45,433 nucleotides of DNA from an uncultured Bacteroidales bacterium. Lineage in GTDB: Bacteria > Bacteroidota > Bacteroidia > Bacteroidales > UBA932. Positions 14,989-23,413 of the stretch are shown here, one piece after another (positions within the stretch are counted from its first letter, which is position 1; every line of letters begins with the position of its first letter). Position numbers and translations under genes: made by a program. The stretch covers positions 1 to 45,433 of the forward strand of contig CALUSM010000021.1 of NCBI GenBank assembly GCA_944323445.1, written 5' to 3'. Under the pieces are notes generated by a model. The model was not told the origin of the DNA. It worked only from the letters and a program-made list of their open reading frames with translations, and searched no databases.

Positions 14989-17673
14989 ATGAACACAAAG
15001 GTATTTCTGCTGACAATCGCAGTTCTGTTGCAGTCTTCCGTCCTGATGGCCGGGCCTATAATCAAGGGAAAGGTCGTGGACGCTTCCACAGGAGAAGAAA
15101 TCATAGGTGTTACGGTAGTTCTGAAAGGTACCACGGACAGCTGGACCGTTACAGGGCTTGACGGAAGTTTCAGTCTGGATGCGGATGTGGCTTCAGGAAT
15201 ATTGGTGTGCAATCTTATCGGATACAAAGACATCGAGATCAACTTCTCGAATCCTGCGGAGGACCTGAGAATCTCCATGGAGCCGGACATCGTGACGCTG
15301 GATGCCGCGGTGGTGACCGCTACCGGGCGCGGCAGATCGGAAGTGGCTGCAAGAAATATCGAGAGGAACTCAATCAATGTAGTGAACGTGATGAGTGCCA
15401 AGGCTATGGAACTGTCGCCCGACATCACTGTGGCTAATGTTATAAAAAGGATGTCGGGTGTGACAGTGGAGCGCAACAGCAGCGGAGAGGGACAGTATGC
15501 CATCCTCCGCGGTATGGACAAGCGCTACAACTACACCCTGGTCAACGGCATCAAGATACCCAGCCCCGACAACAAAAACCGCTTCGTCCCCCTGGACATT
15601 TTTCCCTCTGAGATACTCGACCGTATAGAGGTGACCAAATCCCTGACAGCCGATATGGAGGGAGACGGTATCGGAGGAGCCGTCAATCTCGTCATGAAGG
15701 ATGCTCCTGAGAAAATGGAGATAACTGCCAATCTGTCTACGGGATACAGCGCTCTTTTCATGGAGAGGGACTTCCAGACATTCAACCGCAAGGCGATTCA
15801 GAAACTCTCCCCGAACGAGAGGATGGGCCGTCCCGAGCTGCACGATGAGAATTATTCGGTTTCGGCCGATGATTTTACTATGGAAAACCTTCACATGAGT
15901 CAAAGCCGGCCACGGCCCGACATCGTGGGCGGCTTTTCTTATGGTGACCGTTTCTTCGGAGGCAAGCTGGGTGTGATTGCCGCTGTCAGTTATCAGAACC
16001 TCTTCCGCGGAAAGGACGCCTCCCTCTACTACATTCCCGGCTCTACAGGCAAGGGTACGGAGACAAGATATTATTCCGAGGAACAGAACCGTATGGGTGC
16101 CCACGCAAAGCTCGACTACCGCATCTCCAACCGGCACAAACTGATGCTCTACGCCGGATATATGGACCTGCAGGAGACTGAGGTCCGCGACGGCTCCAAT
16201 GACCAGGAGCGTACTGTCAGGATGAAATGGAACCATCAGTATATCTTCAACACCACCCTCAAAGGAGAGCATTCCTTCCTGAGAGGAGACAGACTCAAGA
16301 TGGACTGGACGGGAGTATTCTCCAAGGCTTACAGCACCACTCCTGACAACGCCTATATTTACATCAACGGCAACCACCTTTACAATACCGACTCTGCCGA
16401 CCGCCGCTGGGAGCACAACAGCGACCGGGATGTCGCAGGTTACGTCAATCTGTCCTACAGGTTTGACTTTGCGAACAGCTCCACGCTCAACCTCCAGGCC
16501 GGCGGAATGTACCGCGACAAGGTACGCAGCAGTCTCTTCAACGAGTATACATTTGATTCTCCTACCGGAATATATGATCTCCAGATATATGGCGAGGACT
16601 GGACCAACTTCGACGAGCTGCTGCTGGAACCCCGCCCTTACGGCAATGTGGGCGACCCGCTCAACTACGATGCGTTCGAGAGGATAGGGGCCGCCTATCT
16701 GATGGGAACCTATGACTGGGATAAACTGGAAGTGATTGCCGGACTCAGGGTCGAGCACACCGACCAGGGCTATACCCTTGTGTTCCCCAGGCAGACTGAC
16801 GGCGAGGGACATCAGGTCTACACCGATCTTCTGCCGAGCCTGCACTTCAAGTACAATGTGCACCGCAACGCCTTCCTGCGCCTCTCCTACGGCCGCTCCA
16901 TCAACCGTCCGGGATTCTTCGAAATCGTGCCCTACACCATTCTGAACGAGGACTACGACGAGCAGGGTAATCCCGACCTGAAGCATACGACGGCCGACAA
17001 CGTGGACCTGCGCTACGAGTTCTTCCCCAGGTCCACTGAGCAGGTGATGGTGGGCCTCTTCTGGAAAAAGCTCTACAACCCGATAGAGTACGGCCTTATC
17101 TCCGAGGGCCAGGCCACCTATCTGACCCCCATGAACTTCGGAAACGCCACGAATGCGGGAGTGGAGGTGGACCTTATGAAATATTTCAACTGGTTCGGAA
17201 TCAAGGCCAACTATACCTACACCCACTCTTCCATAACTACCACGAAGCGGACTATGGATGGAACGGAGGTGATAGCCGTGCAGCAGACCAGACCCCTGTA
17301 CGGTCAGGCCGCCCATGTGGCCAATCTGTCACTCCTCTTCAAGTTCGCCAAGGCAGGGGTGGAGGCCCAGGTCTCCGGCAGCTACACCGGCCGCAGGCTG
17401 AGCGAGATATCCAACTGGGTGGACAATGACATCTGGGAGGCCGGCTACGTCCAGTTCGATGCGTCGGTAGAGAAGAGCTTCAAGTGCGGCATCACGGTCT
17501 ACGCCAAGGCAAACAACCTTCTGGATATCCCGGTTCTCCGCTATATCGTAAACAACCCCCGTACGGAGAATCTCAAGGACTACGAGCGCTATCACGGAGG
17601 AGTCATCGAGCGCAGGGAATGGCACGGACAGTCCTTGATGATGGGCCTGAGATATTCATTCAAAGAGAAATAG
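14989..17673 (+). CDS. TonB-dependent outer membrane receptor
   Basis: An 894-residue receptor. The ATG at 14989 is preferred over 14968 because it begins directly with a signal peptide (MNTKVFLLTIAVLLQSSVLMAG). Residues about 24-105 are a carboxypeptidase-regulatory-like beta domain (GKVVDASTGEEIIGVTVVLKG). The plug domain follows (ANVIKRMSGVTVERNSSGEG, ILRGMDKRYNYTLVNGIKIP, then EVTKSLTADMEGDGIGGAVNL), and the rest is a 22-strand barrel ending in an aromatic residue-rich strand (LMMGLRYSFKEK). It is not SusC-like: no SusD gene follows. It imports a scarce solute with energy from TonB; co-location with a metallophosphatase and a Pho-like box points to phosphate or organic phosphate. The next gene starts 32 bp downstream. 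Confidence 0.88.
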   Translation: MNTKVFLLTIAVLLQSSVLMAGPIIKGKVVDASTGEEIIGVTVVLKGTTDSWTVTGLDGSFSLDADVASGILVCNLIGYKDIEINFSNPAEDLRISMEPDIVTLDAAVVTATGRGRSEVAARNIERNSINVVNVMSAKAMELSPDITVANVIKRMSGVTVERNSSGEGQYAILRGMDKRYNYTLVNGIKIPSPDNKNRFVPLDIFPSEILDRIEVTKSLTADMEGDGIGGAVNLVMKDAPEKMEITANLSTGYSALFMERDFQTFNRKAIQKLSPNERMGRPELHDENYSVSADDFTMENLHMSQSRPRPDIVGGFSYGDRFFGGKLGVIAAVSYQNLFRGKDASLYYIPGSTGKGTETRYYSEEQNRMGAHAKLDYRISNRHKLMLYAGYMDLQETEVRDGSNDQERTVRMKWNHQYIFNTTLKGEHSFLRGDRLKMDWTGVFSKAYSTTPDNAYIYINGNHLYNTDSADRRWEHNSDRDVAGYVNLSYRFDFANSSTLNLQAGGMYRDKVRSSLFNEYTFDSPTGIYDLQIYGEDWTNFDELLLEPRPYGNVGDPLNYDAFERIGAAYLMGTYDWDKLEVIAGLRVEHTDQGYTLVFPRQTDGEGHQVYTDLLPSLHFKYNVHRNAFLRLSYGRSINRPGFFEIVPYTILNEDYDEQGNPDLKHTTADNVDLRYEFFPRSTEQVMVGLFWKKLYNPIEYGLISEGQATYLTPMNFGNATNAGVEVDLMKYFNWFGIKANYTYTHSSITTTKRTMDGTEVIAVQQTRPLYGQAAHVANLSLLFKFAKAGVEAQVSGSYTGRRLSEISNWVDNDIWEAGYVQFDASVEKSFKCGITVYAKANNLLDIPVLRYIVNNPRTENLKDYERYHGGVIERREWHGQSLMMGLRYSFKEK

Positions 17674-17705
17674 AAAGAAATATAACTATTTAACATTATT
17701 CTAAT

Positions 17706-19136
17706 ATGAAAACAAAATTCATTTTTGTCATTGCTGCTATTGCAATGGTATTTTGCCTCGCTTCCTGCGGGGAAGACAACAAGCCGAAACCCGAACCCGA
17801 ACCTATTCCTGAGGATTCTACAGAGGTTGAGCCCGGCGGTCCGATTTCCGGAAATGTATCCGGTGTGTGGGAAGCCGGCAGCACAGTCTATGTAGACGGA
17901 CATATCACAGTCCCCGAAGGAGAGAGCCTCACCATCGAGCATGGTGTTACAGTTATCTTCAGTGAAGCCGGAGTAGGCGTCAACCATACCGCCATCGAGT
18001 TCTCCGTAGACGGAAACCTCTACTGCCTCGGAACAGAGGACGAGCCTGTACTTCTTACAGTGGCAGAGGAACTCAGGACAAGCGCCAACACATTCGAGGG
18101 ACTCTGGGGAGGTATCGTAGCCGGTGCCACCTGCGAAGAGATGCTCATCGACCACACCATCATCGAGTACTGCGGAGGCCAGGTGATCGAGGGCTCGCCC
18201 GCTGCCGAGAACGGTTACTATACCGCCGGTGACGACGCTTATCCCCACATCACCACCAACAATGTGGACGGCCGCTACGTCATCACCAACTCCATCCTGC
18301 GCAACGGCTGGTCCGACGGTATCTATATGATGGGCGGCAACGCCATCATCGCCGACAACATCTTCAGCGCCATCGGTTATGACGGAGCAGAGGCTGTCAA
18401 CGTGAAGTCCGGCTGCACCGTGGACGTGACCCGCAACGTGATGTTCAGCGCCAACACCAACGGTCTGAAGCTCTCCAGCTCCGACCAGAGCGAGGTGCGC
18501 CATCAGGCCCGGATCTGCGCCTACAACAACACCGTCATCGGCTCCGGCTGGAGGCGTGACGGCGAGAAGGGCGGCGGAATCTATGTTGAGGAGAACGCCA
18601 ATGTAGGTGTGTTCAACAATCTCCTTGTAAACTGCAAGTTCAAAGCCATTACTCCTGCATTTGAGGAAGAGGGCTCCGAGGACTGCTATGACAGGGCCAA
18701 CTCCCTTATCGATTATAACTTCTATGCTTCCGGAACTGTTGTAAGCAGCATCGTATGGGAAGGTGAGTACGAGGATGACGGAGAAATCCTGTATTACTCC
18801 GGTGTCAAGTATCCTTACGAGGGCTATGCTTTCGCTCACGAGGAGTACGATACCGGGAAAGTGGATGTGAACAGCATTGTTGCTACTACAGCCGAAGAGG
18901 CAGAGGCGCTCAATCCCATGTTCGTGAACTTCGACATCAATATCGACCCTGCCACCTATGCTTTCAACGACAGCTGGGACTTCCATCTTACCTCCGGCTC
19001 TCCTGCCCTCGACGCTTCCAAGACCTACACCGCCGGTGACCGCCAGCCTTACTTCGGAGCATCCGGCCTCGAGGTGAACGGACAGACCTATACCTCCCCC
19101 GCCATCGGTGCATGGTTCGGAGCATTCGGTGAATAA
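17706..19136 (+). CDS. right-handed beta-helix lipoprotein, cargo unknown
   Basis: A 476-residue lipoprotein: signal peptide with lipobox Cys21 (VFCLASC), then a Pro/Glu-rich spacer (KPKPEPEPIPEDSTEVEPG) that should lift the domain off the membrane. The body shows regular parallel-beta-helix repeats with Asn ladders (ITNSILRNGWSDGIYMMGG, ADNIFSAIGYDGAEAVNVKS, TRNVMFSANTNGLKLSS, AYNNTVIGSGW). No polysaccharide-lyase or pectinase catalytic motif is evident to me. It lies between the TonB receptor and the phosphatase in one apparent operon, so it is probably a surface partner that binds the receptor substrate. Function otherwise unassigned. Confidence 0.75.
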   Translation: MKTKFIFVIAAIAMVFCLASCGEDNKPKPEPEPIPEDSTEVEPGGPISGNVSGVWEAGSTVYVDGHITVPEGESLTIEHGVTVIFSEAGVGVNHTAIEFSVDGNLYCLGTEDEPVLLTVAEELRTSANTFEGLWGGIVAGATCEEMLIDHTIIEYCGGQVIEGSPAAENGYYTAGDDAYPHITTNNVDGRYVITNSILRNGWSDGIYMMGGNAIIADNIFSAIGYDGAEAVNVKSGCTVDVTRNVMFSANTNGLKLSSSDQSEVRHQARICAYNNTVIGSGWRRDGEKGGGIYVEENANVGVFNNLLVNCKFKAITPAFEEEGSEDCYDRANSLIDYNFYASGTVVSSIVWEGEYEDDGEILYYSGVKYPYEGYAFAHEEYDTGKVDVNSIVATTAEEAEALNPMFVNFDINIDPATYAFNDSWDFHLTSGSPALDASKTYTAGDRQPYFGASGLEVNGQTYTSPAIGAWFGAFGE

Positions 19137-19173
19137 TCAGCACAGGTAAAATCAATAAAACAAAGACAGCTTT

Positions 19174-20154
19174 ATGAAAAGAATCAATCTTCTTTCCCTT
19201 ACCGCTGCTGCGGTATTGTCCCTGACAGCAGTGTCCTGCAACACTTCCGTGAGTGTGTCCTCCTCCACAGGGGAGGACCGCTCCGAGGAGTGGAAGGCCC
19301 TGGAGCAGCCGCTCAACTTCTACATTGCCAACGATCTGGGCCGCAACGGCTACTACGACCAGAAGCCCATTGCCAGAACGATGGGCGAGATGGCAGAGAC
19401 CATTGACATCGAGTTCGTGGTGGCGGCCGGTGACGTGCACCATTTTGAGGGCGTGCAGAGCGTGAGCGACCCTCTGTGGATGACCAACTACGAGCTGATC
19501 TACAGCCATCCCGACCTGATGATGCCCTGGTACGCTATCTGCGGCAACCACGAGTACCGCAGCAACACCCAGGCCTGCATCGACTACAGTGATGTCAGCG
19601 CCCGCTGGCACATGCCCTCGCGTTACTACACCTTCGTACAGGAGGAGGACGGGGTAGAGATCCGCATCGTGATGATAGACACCACGCCCATCATCGACAA
19701 GTACCGTGAGGAGACCGACAAGTACGCCGATGCCTCCAAGTCGGACTACCGCAAGCAGCTCGCATGGCTGGACAGGACTTTGTCGGAGGCCGACGAGGAC
19801 TGGGTAATCGTAGTGGGACACCATCCCATCTACGCTTACACAGATAAGGACGAGATTGAGCGCACCAACATGCAGGACCGCGTGAACACCGTGCTTCTCA
19901 AGCATGACAACGTGGACATGTACGTCTGCGGTCACCTGCATACCTTCCAGCACATCCGCAAGGACGGCAGCGACATCGACTACGTGGTCAACTCCTCCGG
20001 TTCCCTGAGCCGCGACGTGGAGCCTATCGAGGGCACCGTCTTCTGCAGCCCCGAGTCCGGCTGGTCCCTCGTGACCGTCTCCGCCGACTCCCTCAGCCTG
20101 CACATGCTCGATAAGGACGGCAGGGTGCTCCACACCGTCACACGCACAAAGTAG
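19174..20154 (+). CDS. calcineurin-like metallophosphatase lipoprotein (purple acid phosphatase-like)
   Basis: A 326-residue lipoprotein with lipobox Cys22 (TAVSC). The metal-binding motifs of the metallophosphoesterase fold are all present in order: ND (Asp54), GDVHHFEG (Asp87), GNHEY (Asn125, His126), GHHPIY (His216) and GHLHTF (His254, His256). This order and the length match tartrate-resistant (purple) acid phosphatases rather than cyclic-nucleotide enzymes, though the latter cannot be excluded. It should release phosphate from organic esters at the cell surface or in the periplasm. It is the last gene of the receptor operon, 37 bp after the beta-helix gene, and meets smpB tail to tail with an 18-bp gap. 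Confidence 0.85.
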   Translation: MKRINLLSLTAAAVLSLTAVSCNTSVSVSSSTGEDRSEEWKALEQPLNFYIANDLGRNGYYDQKPIARTMGEMAETIDIEFVVAAGDVHHFEGVQSVSDPLWMTNYELIYSHPDLMMPWYAICGNHEYRSNTQACIDYSDVSARWHMPSRYYTFVQEEDGVEIRIVMIDTTPIIDKYREETDKYADASKSDYRKQLAWLDRTLSEADEDWVIVVGHHPIYAYTDKDEIERTNMQDRVNTVLLKHDNVDMYVCGHLHTFQHIRKDGSDIDYVVNSSGSLSRDVEPIEGTVFCSPESGWSLVTVSADSLSLHMLDKDGRVLHTVTRTK

Positions 20155-20172
20155 ATTAGCTGTCTGACCGGC

Positions 20173-20619
20173 TTATTCGACTGAGTAACGGCGCAGGTCC
20201 TTCTCCTTGATGGACTCGCGCTTGTCGTATTCCTTTTTGCCTCGGGCGAGGGCGATGTCGAGCTTGGCATAGCCGGTCTCTGAGATGAAGAGACGGCGGG
20301 TGACGATGGTCAGGCCCTTTTCCTTGACGGCGCGGGCGAGCTTGCGGAGCTCCCTGCGGGTGAGCAGCAGCTTGCGGTCGCGCTTGGGGTCGTGGCGGTT
20401 GAAGGTGCCCCACCAGTACTCGGCTATGTGCATGTTCTTGACGTAGAGCTCACCGCCGGCGAAATAGCACCAGCTGTCCACCAAAGAAGCCTTACCGGCG
20501 CGGATTGATTTTATCTCCGTACCGGTAAGGACTATTCCTGCGGTGTATGTCTCCAGAAACTCGTATTCGAACGAGGCTTTCTTGTTGCGGATTTCTATTT
20601 TGCTCTTAGCTCTGCCCAT
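20173..20619 (-). CDS. smpB: SsrA-binding protein
   Basis: A 148-residue protein that brings tmRNA to stalled ribosomes. The ATG at 20619 gives the usual SmpB N-terminus ([20 protein letters not shown]); any upstream start would run into the caspase gene and lacks homology. Conserved pieces: [48 protein letters not shown] and the basic C-terminal tail [15 protein letters not shown]. The ssrA gene itself is not in the window. It has its own promoter box 8 bp before the start. Confidence 0.97.
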   Translation of the reverse strand: MGRAKSKIEIRNKKASFEYEFLETYTAGIVLTGTEIKSIRAGKASLVDSWCYFAGGELYVKNMHIAEYWWGTFNRHDPKRDRKLLLTRRELRKLARAVKEKGLTIVTRRLFISETGYAKLDIALARGKKEYDKRESIKEKDLRRYSVE

Positions 20620-20627
20620 AAGAGCGG

Positions 20628-20635
20628 CAAAGATA
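20628..20635 (-). promoter_or_regulatory. -7 promoter box of smpB
   Basis: On the minus strand TATCTTTG lies 8 bp before the smpB ATG, so the message should have almost no leader. It lies just past the stop of the caspase gene (20648), whose end overlaps the likely -33 region. Confidence 0.5.
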
Positions 20636-20647
20636 CTAAAAATTCTA

Positions 20648-23398
20648 CTACTTGAGCACTTTTGCGCTCCAGTCGGTCCAGTCGGGGGACACCAGCACCT
20701 GGGGGGACTGCAGTTTCCCGGATACGGCGGTGGCGGCCTCCACTTGCTCGCGGGTCCTGTTGTAGAGGTCTCCGAGCGAGATATTGCCGCCTGCATCCTG
20801 GATGGTCTTGATCAGATAGTAGGTGAAATATCCCTGGCGCTTGTCGTAGTACACGCTGGAGGTCTGCTCTCCGGAACTGGAAGAGAAGCATATCAGCCTG
20901 CCTCCGATGACGGAGTACTTAGGCACTACGCGCACGCCTTTCTGGGCCACCAGGGGCTCCTTGCTCTTGTAGCCTCCGCTGAAGCAGGCGTCCAGGAAGA
21001 CGTAGGTTCCCTGGCACTGGACGGAGGAGAGATTGGCGTACAGGTCGTTGAGGGAAATACCCAGCTTGATGTACTTGCCTGTGACGTCCACCGGCAGCAG
21101 GTAGGGCTCGCGGGTGGCCTCGTCGTTGCTGCCGTGGCCGGAGTAGTAGAAGAACAGCTCGGCGTCGGGATTGGCCTTGCCGATGTTGGTGAGCCAGTCG
21201 ATGGACTCCCGCATGATGCCTGCGGTGGCGTTGTCGATGTAGCGTATGTGGCCGTCGGGTACGCCGAAAGTCCGGACGCAGTATTCCTTGAAGACTATCG
21301 CGTCGTTGCAGGCGAACGGTACGTTGATCTCGGCGCTTCCTCCCACTATCGAGTAGTCCTCGTTGCCGATAATCAGGGCGTAACGGTTGGGATGGGTTAT
21401 TCCCTCAGGTACATTCTCCAGCAGCTCGGACTCCATGGTCAGGGAGAAGTCGGTGTCTATGGCCGGACGTTCGTCCAGTTTGCCTTCTATGATGATTTTA
21501 CTGGCGGTGGAGAGGTATTCTCCCAGCTTTACCTTGAACACGTCCTGTACAAGAGAGAATGTGGAGCTTTCCGATATCTTTACTCCGATGGGTATGGAGT
21601 CGAGGGCGAATCTCTTGTTGACCAGGAAGTCAAATGTCAGCGGTACCACCTCGCCCGGCTGTATCGAGTCTACCTCCGCTTCAATGTTGTCGGTGGGAAT
21701 GATGTTGGTGGGGCATTCGAAACTGATCCTGGCGTTCTTGGCCGTGACCCTGCCGGCGTTCTGTACGGCGACGATGAGCTGTCCCCTGTCACCCAGGGTG
21801 ATGGACGTTCCTCTGGCGGACATGAACTGGTAGTCGGCTATCTGCAGGCGCGGGCGCGCCATTTCCTGAATGTTGACTATCAGGCTCACGGGGTCGGCGT
21901 CCATTCCGGTCTCCTCCAGAGTATAGACTGCGATGTCCGCTTCGGCTGTGGGTGCGGATTCGCTGAGGGTGTACCGGAAAGTGTAATCCTTGGTCTCTCC
22001 GGACTTGATGATGCCTGCATCGATTTCTCCCGCTCCTTCGAAGAAGCGGTCCAGACCATTGTTCTCGGAGAGGAGTATCCTGACATTGTGGGCGTCACCC
22101 ATTCCGCTGTTGCGGACTGACACCGATATGGAGAAGCTCTCCCCGGCATCAATTACTTTGTTGGAGTTGGTTTCAGAAAATCCGGTAATCAAGGTGCTCA
22201 GCACCGGCGGTTCTCCTGACAGAATGGCGGATGTGCTGACGGTATCCTCGCTTCCGATGCTCATTGCCAGCTGCCTGTAGTCCCTGAGTCTCTCCTCGAA
22301 GGACTCGAAGGATCCACCTTCGGCGATGATGTTCAGCAGGACGGTTGCCTCTGCGGTCATGTCCATGAATTTGTAGCATTCCTCCAGACCTTTCATGTAC
22401 ACCGGTGAGGCGGGTTCCTGCCTGAGTATCCTCTCGAAGTAGATGCGGGCGTCGTAGAGATAGGGATAGGCCTTCTGCCTGAGTTTCATTCCCTCGGCCT
22501 CGTCGACTACGGCATAGGCCTGGTTGTTGATTTCCGAGCCTATCTTGAAACTGCATTTGGCCACGCCCTTCATGATGGCCAGGTCATCGGGGAAGAATGA
22601 CAGCAGTCTGCGGTAGGTCTCCAGCGCCTCCTCTACCCTACCGGCGGCCTCGTCCATGCGGGCCTTGATGGGCAGAACGTTGATGTCGTTGGGGTCCACT
22701 GCCAGAACCTTGTCGATGGTGGAGACTATGCCCTCCTGGTTGTGGGTGGAGATGTAGAGGTTTATGAGGTTGTAGTAGAAGTCCATGGTGCCGGGATACT
22801 CGGCAATGGCCTTGAGGAGCACCTTTTCCTGTTCGGCATAGTTGTGCCGGCTCTGGTGTATCATGTTGAGGAATATGATGCAGTCTTTTGCGCGGTCGGG
22901 CTCTCCGGTGGCCAGGTACTCGTTGAAGCATGTCACGGCGTCATCGGTATAGTTGAGCTTGTAGGCCGACACGCCTGTGTTGTAGACCAGCTGCGGGAAG
23001 ATGTCGTCCCTCAGCAGGATTCCGCCTGCGAGAGCCTGTTTCTTGGGCAGAAGGACATACGCCATGCCGAACTTGTAGGTCATCTGGGTATCGCCCATGT
23101 TGGAGTAGAGCATGGCCGCGTTCTTCAGAGCGGGGTATATCTGTGTCAGCCTTGTCCTGGCAGCCTCGATCGCTTCGGGGTCGGTGCGGGAGTCCAGCAG
23201 GCTTGAGTAGATGGTGTAGCTCTGGTACAGATGGCTGTACATTTCTGGATTGTTGTCGCTTCGGGCATTTTCATAGAGGACGTACTGCTGATTGGCCCTG
23301 GCCAGTGCTGTCTGTGTGCTCTGGGCCCGCAGTGAGGAGCCTGCGCAGCACAGAAGCAGTGCCAGGACCGGCAGTACCGTTGTCATCAGGTGTTTCAT
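20648..23398 (-). CDS. exported TPR, CARDB-like and caspase (C14) domain protein
   Basis: A 916-residue protein. Signal peptide 1-25 ([14 protein letters not shown]). Residues about 30-400 are TPR-type helical repeats (for example [20 protein letters not shown]). Two CARDB/FN3-like beta domains follow at about 405-510 and 515-640 ([38 protein letters not shown]). The caspase-like domain fills 668-916: [11 protein letters not shown] starts the fold, catalytic His755 lies in [10 protein letters not shown] and catalytic Cys805 in [11 protein letters not shown]. The dyad is intact, so it should be an active clan CD protease in the periplasm or on the surface. The WD40/OmpA-like gene is 15 bp upstream on the same strand; the two likely act together. 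Confidence 0.85.
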   Translation of the reverse strand: MKHLMTTVLPVLALLLCCAGSSLRAQSTQTALARANQQYVLYENARSDNNPEMYSHLYQSYTIYSSLLDSRTDPEAIEAARTRLTQIYPALKNAAMLYSNMGDTQMTYKFGMAYVLLPKKQALAGGILLRDDIFPQLVYNTGVSAYKLNYTDDAVTCFNEYLATGEPDRAKDCIIFLNMIHQSRHNYAEQEKVLLKAIAEYPGTMDFYYNLINLYISTHNQEGIVSTIDKVLAVDPNDINVLPIKARMDEAAGRVEEALETYRRLLSFFPDDLAIMKGVAKCSFKIGSEINNQAYAVVDEAEGMKLRQKAYPYLYDARIYFERILRQEPASPVYMKGLEECYKFMDMTAEATVLLNIIAEGGSFESFEERLRDYRQLAMSIGSEDTVSTSAILSGEPPVLSTLITGFSETNSNKVIDAGESFSISVSVRNSGMGDAHNVRILLSENNGLDRFFEGAGEIDAGIIKSGETKDYTFRYTLSESAPTAEADIAVYTLEETGMDADPVSLIVNIQEMARPRLQIADYQFMSARGTSITLGDRGQLIVAVQNAGRVTAKNARISFECPTNIIPTDNIEAEVDSIQPGEVVPLTFDFLVNKRFALDSIPIGVKISESSTFSLVQDVFKVKLGEYLSTASKIIIEGKLDERPAIDTDFSLTMESELLENVPEGITHPNRYALIIGNEDYSIVGGSAEINVPFACNDAIVFKEYCVRTFGVPDGHIRYIDNATAGIMRESIDWLTNIGKANPDAELFFYYSGHGSNDEATREPYLLPVDVTGKYIKLGISLNDLYANLSSVQCQGTYVFLDACFSGGYKSKEPLVAQKGVRVVPKYSVIGGRLICFSSSSGEQTSSVYYDKRQGYFTYYLIKTIQDAGGNISLGDLYNRTREQVEAATAVSGKLQSPQVLVSPDWTDWSAKVLK

Positions 23399-23413
23399 AG
23401 ATACCGTGTTTTA

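Noticed and set aside
15370..17316. A 648-codon minus-strand frame
   Set aside because: Antisense to the TonB receptor, which has a signal peptide, plug and barrel; no homology in the reverse frame.
20543..22120. A 525-codon open frame on the plus strand
   Set aside because: It is antisense to the caspase gene and smpB, both of which have clear motifs.
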